Source: an uncultured Bacilli bacterium
GTDB lineage: Bacteria; Bacillota_I; Bacilli_A; RFN20; CAG-826
NCBI GenBank assembly: GCA_944376605.1
Contig: CALWDE010000003.1
Location: forward strand, 124,001-188,000
Direction of reading: 5' to 3'
DNA: 64,000 bases
The notes beneath the pieces are model-generated. The model was not told the DNA's origin, did no database searches, and saw only the letters and a list, made by a program, of their open reading frames with translations. Every line of letters starts with the position of its first letter. Position 1 is the first letter of the stretch. Below, in pieces: positions 15,286 to 23,853 of this stretch. The position numbers and the translations under genes are program-made.

Positions 15286-17887
15286 GAAAAAGATAGAAAG
15301 CCAAGAAATCAAAGAAGAGATTCTCTCCTCTCAGATGGATGAGGTGATGGGAGACCGTTTTGCTATTTATGCAAAAGATGTCATTCAAAACCGGGCAATT
15401 CCTGATTGCCGAGATGGTTTAAAGCCTGTTCAAAGAAGAATTCTTTTTGGCATGTGGATGGCAGGGAATGTGCACTCTAAGCCCACAAAAAAATGCGCGC
15501 ACATTGTTGGTGACGTTATGGGTAAATATCACCCACATGGTGACTCTTCTATTTATGAAGCACTTGTAAGAATGTCGCAGCCTTGGAACTCGCGTTATCC
15601 TCTTGTTGACTTTCAGGGGAACAATGGTTCTATCGACGGAGATGGCGCGGCTGCTTATCGTTACACAGAAGCGCGTTTATCTTCTTTAGCAAATGAATTA
15701 CTGGAAGATTTAGATTGTGACACGGTGGATATGGAGCTCACCTTTGATGATGCTTTAGAAGAGCCAAGCGTGTTGCCTGCTCATTTTCCTAATTTATTCG
15801 CCAATGGGGCAGAAGGGATTGCTGTCGGTATTGCCACCAACATTCCTCCCCACAATTTAGGCGAACTTGCCGAAACAATTGCTTATCGTATTTCTCATCC
15901 TGACTGCAGCATTGAGGAGTTAATGAACGTTCTTCCAGGACCAGATTTCCCGACAGGCGGACTTATTTACCGGGGAGAAGGACTCAAAGAAATGTACCGC
16001 TTAGGGAAGGGCAGATTCTTCATGGAAGCGAAAAAGCATTATGAAGAAGTGCGCGGCCATTCTCTCATTGTGATTGATGAAATTCCTTATCAAATTAACA
16101 AAGCCTTACTTGTAAAGTCCATTGATAAGATTCGTCATGATAAAGAAATTCCTGGTATTGAAGAAGTCCGTGATGAAACAGATAAAGACGGCATGCGGAT
16201 TGTCATTGAACTTCGTCCAGACGCCGATAAAGAGACCATCTACGCTTATTTATTGCAAAAAACAGATTTGCGTACTTCCTATAGTGCGCATGTTGTCGCT
16301 ATCTCTGAGGGACGTCCAAAAACATTAAATCTTTTAGAGTACTGCGATGCTTATATTCAGCATGAATTAGAAGTCATCTCGAGAAGAAGCAAACATTTAC
16401 TTGCCAAAGATAAGTCACGTCTAGAAATCGTAACTGGACTTTTGCGTGTGGCTACCGATCGAGGACTCTTAGACGAAATTGTCGAAATTATTAAGCGAAG
16501 CGCGGATAAAGCGGATGCGAAGAAAAACATCATGGCAGCATTCCATTTTTCAGAAATGCAAACGGAAGCTATTGTCATGATGCCACTTCACCGCCTTTCC
16601 CATGGTGATATTGGCACTTTAGCGAAAGAAAAAGATGACTTAAATGCAGAGATTAGTGATTTAGAATCCTTAATTCAACATCAAGAGAGAAGAGAATCTC
16701 GCATCGTAAAAGAGTTAAGAAGAATTGCGAAAGAATATGGCGACCAGAGACGCAGCGAAATTATCGAAGGCGAAGTGAATAAAGAAACGATTGATAAGCG
16801 TTCACTTATTGCGGAAGAAGATGTGTATTTTGTTGCAACTAGACACGGCTATATGAAACGCAGCTCTGCCAATTCTTATCGTAGTTCGAAAGGAAATGAA
16901 GGAGTAAAGCCTGGTATTAAAAGTGGAGACACCTTCATTTATATTGGTAAATGTACCACCAAAGACTTTTTCTTGTTCTTCACAAATAAGGGAAGATATA
17001 GCGCAATCCCTGTGAGTGAAGTTAGAAGTACAAAATGGAATGATGAAGGGTTCCATATTTCTAGCCTAGTTCAGTTAGAAGATGGAGAGCAGTTAATTGG
17101 CGGATTTGCTTTAGAAGAATTTCGTCCTGATGTTAATGTGGTTTTATTAACAAGAAACGGTTATATCGAGCGTTGCGCCTTAAGCGAATTTGCTTTAGCG
17201 CGTTGGAGCAAACCTTCTGTTGCAATTCGTTTACCAAAAGATGGAAGTGATAGCCTTATTGCTGCCACCGCAACAAGCGGCTATGACGAGTTACTTGTTG
17301 CTTCCGAAGAAGGACTTATGTCCTATTACCATGAAACAGATATTCGTTTAAGCCATGTGAAGAGCGGCGGAATCGTGGCGGGACGTTTAAAAGGAAAGCC
17401 CTTTGCTGGCTTTTTATCCTTTGCTCCAGAAGAGAGAAACAGGAAATTTGTCGTCATCACCGATGGCGGTCATACCCGTGTTTCGAGCTTATCACGTTAT
17501 GAAATTGGCTCACGTATGATGAAACCCTATCGTCTTTATAAGGACTTTAAGCAAAGTCCTCAACGTCTTTTATATTTAGATAAGGTCGGAGATAAAGCTT
17601 TCCCCTTTACCTATGACGCGGTCACGCGGGAAGATCATTCGCGGATTGATGTGAGCTTTGAGGATTGGAATTTAACTCCGGAAGATAAATACGCCAAATC
17701 CGCGGAAGGATTTAACCGTAACCGCCATATTGGAATGGTTTCGCTTGAAAACTGCACTTATATTGATGAGAATTTCCTTTCTCATCAGCCTCCTGCAAAA
17801 GAAGAAGTTCTTGATGAAGAGGAAGAAAACGCTCTTACTGACGACGGCTATGAGCAGATTTCGTTATGGAATGAGGGAGAGGAATGA
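15278..17887 (+). CDS. parC: DNA topoisomerase IV subunit A (ParC)
   Basis: The 869-residue subunit carries the winged-helix domain with the quinolone region [20 protein letters not shown] (a susceptible-type Ser), the active-site tyrosine in [11 protein letters not shown], and a C-terminal beta-pinwheel. The pinwheel lacks a QRRGGKG-like GyrA box, having [13 protein letters not shown] instead, and the partner gene is parE, so ParC is favoured; the segment [14 protein letters not shown] is GyrA-like, so a GyrA label cannot be fully excluded by eye. The C-terminus ends in a highly acidic tail. The end overlaps yqeG by 4 nt (ATGA). Confidence 0.92.
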   Translation: MAKKKIESQEIKEEILSSQMDEVMGDRFAIYAKDVIQNRAIPDCRDGLKPVQRRILFGMWMAGNVHSKPTKKCAHIVGDVMGKYHPHGDSSIYEALVRMSQPWNSRYPLVDFQGNNGSIDGDGAAAYRYTEARLSSLANELLEDLDCDTVDMELTFDDALEEPSVLPAHFPNLFANGAEGIAVGIATNIPPHNLGELAETIAYRISHPDCSIEELMNVLPGPDFPTGGLIYRGEGLKEMYRLGKGRFFMEAKKHYEEVRGHSLIVIDEIPYQINKALLVKSIDKIRHDKEIPGIEEVRDETDKDGMRIVIELRPDADKETIYAYLLQKTDLRTSYSAHVVAISEGRPKTLNLLEYCDAYIQHELEVISRRSKHLLAKDKSRLEIVTGLLRVATDRGLLDEIVEIIKRSADKADAKKNIMAAFHFSEMQTEAIVMMPLHRLSHGDIGTLAKEKDDLNAEISDLESLIQHQERRESRIVKELRRIAKEYGDQRRSEIIEGEVNKETIDKRSLIAEEDVYFVATRHGYMKRSSANSYRSSKGNEGVKPGIKSGDTFIYIGKCTTKDFFLFFTNKGRYSAIPVSEVRSTKWNDEGFHISSLVQLEDGEQLIGGFALEEFRPDVNVVLLTRNGYIERCALSEFALARWSKPSVAIRLPKDGSDSLIAATATSGYDELLVASEEGLMSYYHETDIRLSHVKSGGIVAGRLKGKPFAGFLSFAPEERNRKFVVITDGGHTRVSSLSRYEIGSRMMKPYRLYKDFKQSPQRLLYLDKVGDKAFPFTYDAVTREDHSRIDVSFEDWNLTPEDKYAKSAEGFNRNRHIGMVSLENCTYIDENFLSHQPPAKEEVLDEEEENALTDDGYEQISLWNEGEE

Positions 17888-18411
17888 AAATTACCCCTAC
17901 CTTTTTAGGAAAAAATATCTTTGAAATTCCCGTCTCTTTTTATCAAAAAAAGGGATATGAAGTACTTCTTTTTGATTTAGATAATACGTTAGATTCTTAC
18001 CGTAAAAAGCTTCCTTCATCGCGCGCTTCTAGTTACATTACTTCTTTAAAAGAAGCGGGATTAACCGTCATTATTGTTTCGAATAATCAAAAGAGGAGAG
18101 TAAAGCGTTACGCGGAGAAGATTCCTTGTCCTTATTTATTTCACGCAGGGAAGCCTTCTCCTAAAAAGATTCTTGCTTACTTAAAGAAGATTGGAGCAGA
18201 TCCAAAGAAAGTGCTTTTATGTGGCGATCAACTTTTAACGGATGTAAAAGCAGGAAATAGAGGAAAAATCGACACTATCCTTCTTTCTCCTTTAGGAAAA
18301 GAAGAAGCTCCATGGACAAAGTTCAATCGATGGATGGAGAAAAAACGCAGAAGAGAGATAATAAGAGAGGGAAGCGTTCCTAGTTGGGAGGAGAGTTATG
18401 AGCAAGATTGA
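17884..18411 (+). CDS. yqeG: YqeG family HAD-type phosphatase
   Basis: The 175-residue protein has the HAD nucleophile motif LLFDLDNTLDSY near residue 30, motif II IIVSNNQ, a Lys in GKPSPKK and the final acidic motif CGDQLLTDVKAGN. This matches YqeG (HAD subfamily IIIA), related to phosphatidylglycerophosphate phosphatases. It is usually followed by yqeH and yhbY in Firmicutes, as here, and the cluster is linked to ribosome assembly and NAD metabolism. A basic C-terminal tail of about 30 residues overlaps yqeH by 14 nt. Confidence 0.92.
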   Translation: MKITPTFLGKNIFEIPVSFYQKKGYEVLLFDLDNTLDSYRKKLPSSRASSYITSLKEAGLTVIIVSNNQKRRVKRYAEKIPCPYLFHAGKPSPKKILAYLKKIGADPKKVLLCGDQLLTDVKAGNRGKIDTILLSPLGKEEAPWTKFNRWMEKKRRREIIREGSVPSWEESYEQD

Positions 18412-19549
18412 TATTGTCCGCCGCTGTAACATTTGTGGAGAAATTTTGCAAAGCGAAGACAAAAATGCGCCTGGATATATCGCCGCGGAAGTTTTGGCGA
18501 GTAAACCTTTAGATAGCCTTGTCTCTTGTGATAAATGCTACGAAGAGAATATTTTTCATACATCTCCTTCTTCCTCGCAAGTATCCAAAGACTTTTTAAC
18601 GATTTTAGACGATGCTCGCGCGACAAACGCTTTAATTGTTTACATCGTAGATTTGTTTTCATTTGAATCCTTTTTTGTGGATGAAATTAATGAAAAGATT
18701 AAGTCTCTGCCTATTTTAGTACTCGGCAATAAACGGGATTTATTGCCAAAAAGCGTTTCGCAAGAAGAGCTAAAAGAGTATGTGGCCCACCGCTTCCGTG
18801 TTTCGGGACTTCCTATTCGAGAAAATGACGTTTTACTTACTTCTTTCTCTAGTGGCAAAAGTATTGATGTGATTGTGAAACGTATTGATGAAATGCGTCG
18901 CGCTCATGATGTCTATATCATCGGGGCTCCTTTGTCAGGTAAATCGCTCTTCTTTAATGCTTTCTTACGTTCTTATTCCAACAACACTAAGCGTACGATT
19001 ACCACGAGAATGTACCAAGGCACGAACCTGCGTTTAATGCGGATTCCCCTTGATAGTTCCTCCTATTTATACGATGCGCCTGGCGCAGGTGGTGCTAATA
19101 GCGTTTTATCTTACGTGGACGCTGTAGAACGTAACGCTTTTTATCCCTCTTCGGAAGTAAAAGGTAAAAATGTTCTTATGGAAAAGGGAACTTCTCTGTT
19201 ATTAGGAAGTCTTATCCGTATTGACGTGCTTGAGGCGCCAGGAAAAATCAAAGGAAAAGCATATTTTGCTCCTACTGTTGATATCCAAAAAGTTCCTACT
19301 AAAAAAGCAGAAGAACGCTTTTTAAAACGTATTTCTTTATTAGAAAGTGGTTACAAACCACTCCCTATGAATAAATTATCGCTTAAAGATATGGACGTTT
19401 TTGAAGTATCTATCGACGAAACAAATCCTCGCGATTTAGGATTTGCTGGAATTGGCTGGTTTTCTTTGGAAGGAGCGGGAACGCGGCTTCGCGTATATTT
19501 ACCTAAAGGAGCGGGATTATATACTTCCCGCGCGAAGGTGAGATTATGA
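18398..19549 (+). CDS. yqeH: Ribosome biogenesis GTPase YqeH
   Basis: YqeH is a circularly permuted GTPase needed for 30S assembly. An N-terminal zinc finger is visible (CNIC at residues 10-13, then CDKC). The G motifs appear in permuted order: G4 GNKRDLLPK, G5-like TSFSSGK, then G1 GAPLSGKSLFFNAF, G2 TITTRMYQGT and G3 DAPG. The C-terminal domain follows, giving 383 residues, a normal length. It begins inside yqeG with GGGAGGAG upstream and ends overlapping yhbY (ATGA), so synthesis is coupled in this operon. Confidence 0.95.
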   Translation: MSKIDIVRRCNICGEILQSEDKNAPGYIAAEVLASKPLDSLVSCDKCYEENIFHTSPSSSQVSKDFLTILDDARATNALIVYIVDLFSFESFFVDEINEKIKSLPILVLGNKRDLLPKSVSQEELKEYVAHRFRVSGLPIRENDVLLTSFSSGKSIDVIVKRIDEMRRAHDVYIIGAPLSGKSLFFNAFLRSYSNNTKRTITTRMYQGTNLRLMRIPLDSSSYLYDAPGAGGANSVLSYVDAVERNAFYPSSEVKGKNVLMEKGTSLLLGSLIRIDVLEAPGKIKGKAYFAPTVDIQKVPTKKAEERFLKRISLLESGYKPLPMNKLSLKDMDVFEVSIDETNPRDLGFAGIGWFSLEGAGTRLRVYLPKGAGLYTSRAKVRL

Positions 19550-19833
19550 CTGGAAAAGAAAAGAGACATTTACGTGCGTTAAGTAATTCTCTTCCCCTTT
19601 CTGCTACGCTTGGGAAAGGTGAGATGGACAAGGGCATATTAAAAGCGGTAGACGAGGCTTTAACTGCTCACGAGCTGATTAAAATTCGTCTTTTAAATAA
19701 TCACGACATCAGCATTGAAGAAGAAGCGAAAGCTTTAAGTCTCTCTCTTGGAGCAGAAGTGGTGCAAATCTTAGGGCATGTGATTACCCTTTACCGCTAT
19801 AGCGAGAAAAAGAAAGTACATCTTCTTTCATGA
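19546..19833 (+). CDS. yhbY: YhbY (CRM domain) ribosome assembly RNA-binding protein
   Basis: This 95-residue protein is a single CRM domain: it opens with GKEKRHLRALSNSLPLSATLGKGEM (split here by its GKG turn), continues with HELIKIRLLN and ends with the family strand VVQILGHVITLYRYSEKKK. CRM proteins bind pre-50S ribosomal RNA. It overlaps both yqeH and nadD by 4 nt each, in the standard yqeH-yhbY-nadD-yqeK-rsfS order of Firmicutes. Confidence 0.93.
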   Translation: MTGKEKRHLRALSNSLPLSATLGKGEMDKGILKAVDEALTAHELIKIRLLNNHDISIEEEAKALSLSLGAEVVQILGHVITLYRYSEKKKVHLLS

Positions 19834-20948
19834 GTGAGTCTCCGCTTATCTTATATGGTGGCTCGTTTGACCCTGTGCATAATGGCCACTTACGCATTGC
19901 TTCTTATGCTTATCGGCGTTTAAAGGGCGACGTGCTTTTTTTACCGGCAAAATCTCCTCGCTGGAAGAGTGCTTCCGCTTCTAGTAAAGACCGCTTTATG
20001 ATGCTTCAACTTGCGGTAGCATCGCAAGAACATCCTTTTTTCGTAAGTGAAATGGAACTAGAAAGAGAGGGAGAAGTGACCTACTCTATCGACACCGTAA
20101 AAGCGATAAAAGAGGAAGAGAAAGAGCGTCCTCTTATTTTGCTGATTGGTGCTGATCAAGCCTTACGTTTTCATGAATGGAAGGAAGCTAAATTACTTTC
20201 TCGTTTAGCAAAAATTGTTGTTGTACCTCGCCCTGAACAGGAGCTTGCTACTTCTAATATTGAGAATTTTAAGATGGAAGTGCTGCCTTATTATGGATCA
20301 GGGAGTGTTTCTTCTACAAAAATTCGGGAAGGTAAATGTCTTGATTTGCCGGAAGAAGTGTTAATTTATATGGAAGCCCATGAGCTATATTTCTGGGGGA
20401 AAGTGCGTCAGTACTATTCAAATTCCCGTTATGAACATAGTCTTTCTGTGGCACATTTAGCGCGACAAATTGCCGAATATAATCGTCTTGATGAATCATT
20501 GCAACTTGCTTGTTACCGGGCAGGAGTTTTGCATGATATTGGCAAAGAGATGACGCAAGAAAAAAGCGTTTCTCTTATGAAAGAGATCGCACCTTCTTAT
20601 ATATCACTTCCTTCTTATGCGTATCATCAATATATAGGGGAATATCTTGCCAAAAAGGAATTCCAAGAAGATGATGAAAGGGTGCTTTCTGCAATTGCTA
20701 CTCATTGCACAGGTTCTAAGGGGATGGGGTGCGTTGCAAAAATCCTTTATAGCGCAGACAAAATAGATCCTGGCAGGGGATGGGACTCTCGTATCTATAT
20801 CAAAGAATGCTTAAAAGATTACGAGAAAGGATTCCGAAAAATCTTAGCGGCAAACCGTGAGTATTTAGGAAAATTAGAAGAAGAAGAGAACGCGCTTAGC
20901 AAAGCGTGCTATGAAGAATATTTAACAAAAGGAGATTATAATGAATAA
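19830..20948 (+). CDS. nadD: NadD-YqeK fusion: nicotinate-nucleotide adenylyltransferase with HD hydrolase domain
   Basis: Residues of about 1-190 are NadD, with the nucleotidyltransferase motif GGSFDPVHNGHLR, the ligand motif LIGADQALRFHEW and the closing SSTKIR, making nicotinate adenine dinucleotide for NAD synthesis. Residues of about 195-372 are an HD domain of the YqeK type: YEHSLSVA, GVLHDIGKE (HD pair), THCTG and ADKIDPGRGWDSR, a family shown to hydrolyse diadenosine tetraphosphate symmetrically. In Bacillus these are two adjacent genes; here they are one continuous frame of 372 codons with no stop between. Similar fusions occur in mycoplasmas. It overlaps yhbY (4 nt) and rsfS (8 nt). 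Confidence 0.93.
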   Translation: MSESPLILYGGSFDPVHNGHLRIASYAYRRLKGDVLFLPAKSPRWKSASASSKDRFMMLQLAVASQEHPFFVSEMELEREGEVTYSIDTVKAIKEEEKERPLILLIGADQALRFHEWKEAKLLSRLAKIVVVPRPEQELATSNIENFKMEVLPYYGSGSVSSTKIREGKCLDLPEEVLIYMEAHELYFWGKVRQYYSNSRYEHSLSVAHLARQIAEYNRLDESLQLACYRAGVLHDIGKEMTQEKSVSLMKEIAPSYISLPSYAYHQYIGEYLAKKEFQEDDERVLSAIATHCTGSKGMGCVAKILYSADKIDPGRGWDSRIYIKECLKDYEKGFRKILAANREYLGKLEEEENALSKACYEEYLTKGDYNE

Positions 20949-21279
20949 AGTAATTCAAAACGAATGTAAAGAAATTGTAACCCTCTTAGAAGACCATAAA
21001 GCAGAAAATATTATTGTTTTTCATGTCGAAGGAATTTCTTCTTACGCAGATGATATTATGTTAGTAACTGCACCAAACGAAAGAGCCTTGGAGGCATACC
21101 GTGATGCTCTTATTGAATTTGAAGAAGCCAAAGGCGAAGATGTTAAAAGTGTGGGAAAGGGTTCGAGCGGTTGGATTATAGTTGACTGCGGAAATACGAT
21201 TGTCCATCTGTTATTAGAAGAGAAGAGAAACGAGATTGCTTTAGAAGAATTACTCAGTAAAAGCGTCATCTCCGATTAG
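20941..21279 (+). CDS. rsfS: Ribosome silencing factor RsfS
   Basis: The 112-residue protein belongs to the DUF143/Iojap family, which binds L14 and blocks joining of ribosomal subunits in starvation. The signature runs from DIMLVTAPNERALEAYRDAL to GSSGWIIVDCGNTIVHLLLEE near the C-terminus. GGAG before the ATG gives a ribosome-binding site. It is the last gene of the operon and is closed by a terminator 15 nt downstream. Confidence 0.94.
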   Translation: MNKVIQNECKEIVTLLEDHKAENIIVFHVEGISSYADDIMLVTAPNERALEAYRDALIEFEEAKGEDVKSVGKGSSGWIIVDCGNTIVHLLLEEKRNEIALEELLSKSVISD

Positions 21280-21293
21280 TAGTTTTTGTTTTA

Positions 21294-21320
21294 GGAGAGT
21301 GAATTAACTCTCCTTTTTTC
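21294..21320 (+). terminator. Terminator of the parE-rsfS operon
   Basis: GGAGAGT (21294-21300) pairs with ACTCTCC (21307-21313) across a 6-nt loop, followed by six T. It separates the operon from the dif site 13 nt further on. Confidence 0.92.
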
Positions 21321-21332
21321 AAAATATAATCA

Positions 21333-21360
21333 ACTTCGCATAATATCTATTATGTTAACC
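21333..21360. other. dif: XerCD recombination site dif (replication terminus)
   Basis: The 28 bp divide into a left arm ACTTCGCATAA, centre TATCTA and right arm TTATGTTAACC. By my alignment they match B. subtilis dif in 22 of 28 positions and E. coli dif in 21 of 28; the XerD-side arm is closest. The site lies between converging transcription units at the point where gene orientation switches, and a XerD gene is 3.7 kb away. Recombination at dif resolves chromosome dimers before division. Confidence 0.88.
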
Positions 21361-21433
21361 AAAAGAAAAAGAAACGAGTTGTTAACGAAGTATTTATATT
21401 TAAATCTCACAATAATGAAAGCATTTTCCACGT

Positions 21434-21442
21434 TTATCCACA
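21434..21442 (+). promoter_or_regulatory. Single consensus DnaA box
   Basis: TTATCCACA matches the TTATNCACA consensus exactly. It is isolated, so it may be chance or a DnaA-titrating site rather than part of an origin. Confidence 0.35.
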
Positions 21443-21465
21443 TATTTTGGCCAATTTATAAAAAG

Positions 21466-21481
21466 TACTAAAAAACTACTA
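21466..21481. repeat. 16-bp motif shared with plsY downstream region, copy 2
   Basis: TACTAAAAAACTACTA differs at one position from the copy at 12439-12454; CCAATTT precedes it at 21451. Confidence 0.35.
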
Positions 21482-21744
21482 ATGACGATTTTTTGTGAAT
21501 TTTACTTTTCTTCAATTTTATTTTGTAGTTTTTCGATCTAACTTCCTGATCTTCCTCTTCCCTTCTCATTCTTTTAATGGGTAAGACACTATTTTGAATA
21601 GGTGATGGATAAGTCTTTCTTACTTTGTCTATTTCTCTTACGCTCTTTCCATCTTTTTTGCTCTTCCTTCTTTCACATCTTCCCTTCTGTCTCTTACCCT
21701 CTTTTTTCATCTTCTTCTTTTTCTCTTCTCCCGTTTCTATTTTA

Positions 21745-21787
21745 AAAAAAGACTAAGAATGGTCTCCTTTTTCTTAGTCTATTTTTT
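21745..21787. terminator. Terminator of the ABC permease unit, bidirectional
   Basis: AGACTAAGAA (21750-21759) pairs perfectly with TTCTTAGTCT (21771-21780). On the minus strand a run of T follows (A at 21744-21750), closing the permease gene; on the plus strand ATTTTTT follows. Confidence 0.9.
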
Positions 21788-21819
21788 CATTAGTTATAAA
21801 TATAAAATGTAAAGGACAA

Positions 21820-22632
21820 TTAGATGCCTTCTAAATGACGTTTTAATTTCTTCTTAATCATATGTAAGGAAAGATCCGCTACAAGGACAAGCGCGATGGC
21901 GACTAAGCTATATCCTAATATATTTTCCATATCTAAGATTGGCGCACTATTTTCACGAATCAGTTCCCCTAGTCCCTCTCCTACCGAATCGCCTACTGTG
22001 ATTTCTGCCATAAGGATAACTTTTAAACCAAGCCCAAGAGACTGCGCGAAAGATAAAAGAAGATAGGGAGTTGAGGTGGGGTAATAAATTTTGAAAAGAG
22101 AATAGAAACTTCGTTCCGCTTTATCAAGCTTCATCGCGTCAACTACTTCCTTGTCAAGAGAAGCAAATCCGCTTAGAAGCGCTTCATACTGAATTGGGAA
22201 AATAACAAAGAAAGCTAAATAAACAGGAATAAAGGGAGCTTTATCGCGATATCCAGGCCCAAAAAGAAGACTCGACAAAAGCACAACAATTGCAATAGTA
22301 GGTATCGCCTTTATTACGGTGATAAAAGGCGAAAGGAAAGTTTTAAATCTTGGATATAGTCCCCCTAAAGTGCCAAGAAGAAGGGCAAGAGAGAAAGAAA
22401 TAACAAAGCCCATCAATAATCGCGCAATTGACCAGCCGATAGAAATCCAAGTTTTGGAAGCTGCTTCCCCAAATAACGCGGTGCAAGCGGCAGAGATAGA
22501 GGCGAAAGGATCTGGCAAATTGTAATTGCCTCCTATACGAAACAGATAAGATAGTAGCCACCATAAAAGAAAAAGAAAAACAATTCCTCCTGCAATAAGC
22601 GGTATTTTTTCGATGTTACTTTTCTTTTTCAT
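21820..22632 (-). CDS. ABC transporter permease, SsuC/TauC/ThiX-like
   Basis: The product (270 residues from ATG 22632) has six or seven membrane helices and a binding-protein-dependent permease domain. The EAA-like cytoplasmic loop is ALLSGFASLDKEVVDAMKLD then FYSLFKIYYPTSTPYLL, typical of the aromatic sulfonate, taurine and thiamine-precursor permeases. Its partner should be the lipoprotein encoded upstream, but no ATPase gene is nearby. ATG 22632 is preferred to 22641 because TAAAAT overlaps the earlier ATG and lies 7 nt before the later one; neither has a Shine-Dalgarno sequence. Confidence 0.85.
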   Translation of the reverse strand: MKKKSNIEKIPLIAGGIVFLFLLWWLLSYLFRIGGNYNLPDPFASISAACTALFGEAASKTWISIGWSIARLLMGFVISFSLALLLGTLGGLYPRFKTFLSPFITVIKAIPTIAIVVLLSSLLFGPGYRDKAPFIPVYLAFFVIFPIQYEALLSGFASLDKEVVDAMKLDKAERSFYSLFKIYYPTSTPYLLLSFAQSLGLGLKVILMAEITVGDSVGEGLGELIRENSAPILDMENILGYSLVAIALVLVADLSLHMIKKKLKRHLEGI

Positions 22633-22639
22633 GTCTTTC

Positions 22640-22645
22640 ATTTTA
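22640..22645 (-). promoter_or_regulatory. Predicted -10 box of the ABC permease gene
   Basis: TAAAAT on the minus strand is 7 nt before ATG 22632, the spacing seen at other leaderless candidates here. It lies downstream of the binding-protein terminator, so the permease may need its own promoter. No clear -35. Confidence 0.45.
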
Positions 22646-22677
22646 GTGAGAACGCTTTATGAATTCATCTTTAACAT

Positions 22678-22706
22678 ACAAAAAAGATGTGGACGCGCCA
22701 CATCTT
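22678..22706 (-). terminator. Terminator after the binding-protein gene
   Basis: AAGATGTGG and CCACATCTT (22684-22692 with 22698-22706) form a 9-bp stem with a 5-nt loop. On the minus strand it runs into six T. It separates the binding protein from its permease. Confidence 0.88.
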
Positions 22707-22722
22707 GTCTGTTTCTTTTCTC

Positions 22723-23748
22723 TTATAGGAAGAAAGATGCATCATATGGAACAAAGTCTTCTCCATAGAGCACTTCACCAAATGTATTTACAAAATCCGC
22801 ATTATCTTCTATGGAACCTGGTTCAATCATGCCAATGCGATTTTCTTCATTTGCTTGGCATAAACCAATAATGTTTGCATTAAAGCCCCATCTGCCTTGC
22901 TGCTCAGAAGCAACAGAAGAGTAAGCGTTCATCTCTTCTTGAACTTTCGCAACGTCATGAATGCTTGCTTCCAGATTGGCGTCAATATGATCTAAGAAAG
23001 TCTCAAAAGAAGCAGAATTCGCGTTATAAGCGGACTTTCGTAAGAATAACGCCGCTTGTGGAAGCGCAACTTGGCCAGTTTCTTTTTCCCATTCTTTTCT
23101 TAAATCAAAGATTTCATGAACTTCTGCTTTGCCATTTAAAGCGTTTTTACTCGCAGTTAAAACGGGTTCCGCAATAAAGAAATAATCGTAATTTGCTTGG
23201 CTTTGTAAAGCGGTTGCCACATCTTGCACGCCACTTCCGTATTCAATATTAAGTAAAGAAGTGTCAACGTCCCATGTCTCAAGTAAATGCTTAAAGACAA
23301 GATCAGGAAGGCCATTTTCACTAAAGGAGAAAATGGTAACAGGAGAAGAAGCGTTAAACTCTTCTTCTGTTAAAGACACTAAGTGAAAATTCCCTCCTGT
23401 TAACCATCTAGCAAGAAAGAAATCATCATTTTGATTTTTCTTTAAGTTATTAAGCCCGTTTACTCCATCAAAAATAATGGCGTCATAACCAGGAGTTTGG
23501 AAAGCGGCAGGAATCGTTGCTGTCTTGGTGGTAGAGTCCCAATTTTCTTCATCTCCCATATCAAAGAGTGCCAAAGTTGGAGCGCCAGAAGGAGTAAGAA
23601 GAGGAGGGACAAAATTAGGGTCGACAGAAATAGAGGAGGAAGAATCACTCATAGAGGAATCTTTCATAGAAGAAGAGGAGGAAGGAGTCTCACATGCAAC
23701 AAGAGTCATTGCAGCAAGAGGGAGTAAATATAGTATTTTTCTTTTCAT
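22723..23748 (-). CDS. ABC transporter substrate-binding lipoprotein, NMT1/THI5-like
   Basis: The 341-residue protein begins with a lipoprotein signal (MKRKILYLLPLAAMTLVAC, Cys19) and a Ser-rich spacer (SSSSSMKDSSMSDSSSS), then a type II periplasmic-binding fold: LLTPSGAPTLALFDMG, GYDAIIFDGVNG, VTIFSFSENGLPD and FIAEPVLTASKNAL, resembling binding proteins of the SsuA/ThiY class. The substrate cannot be read from sequence. It should feed the permease encoded downstream. A TATAAT box lies upstream at 23780-23785. Confidence 0.85.
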   Translation of the reverse strand: MKRKILYLLPLAAMTLVACETPSSSSSMKDSSMSDSSSSISVDPNFVPPLLTPSGAPTLALFDMGDEENWDSTTKTATIPAAFQTPGYDAIIFDGVNGLNNLKKNQNDDFFLARWLTGGNFHLVSLTEEEFNASSPVTIFSFSENGLPDLVFKHLLETWDVDTSLLNIEYGSGVQDVATALQSQANYDYFFIAEPVLTASKNALNGKAEVHEIFDLRKEWEKETGQVALPQAALFLRKSAYNANSASFETFLDHIDANLEASIHDVAKVQEEMNAYSSVASEQQGRWGFNANIIGLCQANEENRIGMIEPGSIEDNADFVNTFGEVLYGEDFVPYDASFFL

Positions 23749-23779
23749 ATTCTTTTTCTCTTTATTTTTTTGCGAAGCG

Positions 23780-23785
23780 ATTATA
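23780..23785 (-). promoter_or_regulatory. -10 box of the binding-protein gene
   Basis: A perfect TATAAT on the minus strand, 31 nt before the ATG, giving a conventional leader of about 25 nt. No good -35 at the right distance. Confidence 0.55.
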
Positions 23786-23819
23786 GAGCAGTGTTTAAAA
23801 AAGTGCGCGTGAGATGCTT

Positions 23820-23848
23820 AAAAGAAAACGGCTAGTTTCTCTAGCCGT
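23820..23848 (-). terminator. Terminator after deoB
   Basis: ACGGCTAG and CTAGCCGT (23828-23835 with 23841-23848) form an 8-bp stem; the minus strand continues TTTTCTTTT. It closes the long hisS-deoB operon. Confidence 0.88.
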
Positions 23849-23853
23849 CAAAT

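Larger units (their letters stand above)
21361..21749. other. Gene-free region right of dif
   Basis: This AT-rich stretch holds two GTTAAC sequences (21355 and 21379), a consensus DnaA box TTATCCACA (21434-21442), and the second copy of a 16-bp motif (21466-21481). A purine-skewed minus-strand frame of 80 codons (21468-21710) is low-complexity Lys/Arg and probably not a gene. Nothing else is recognised. Confidence 0.6.

Noticed and set aside
21280-21500. Possible replication origin (AT-rich, DnaA box)
   Set aside because: Only one DnaA box, no dnaA/dnaN/rpmH nearby, and flanking genes converge instead of diverging; the dif match explains the site better.
21468-21710. 80-codon minus-strand frame near dif
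   Set aside because: Low-complexity Lys/Arg-rich translation of purine-rich DNA, downstream of a terminator, no recognised homology and no clear ribosome-binding site.
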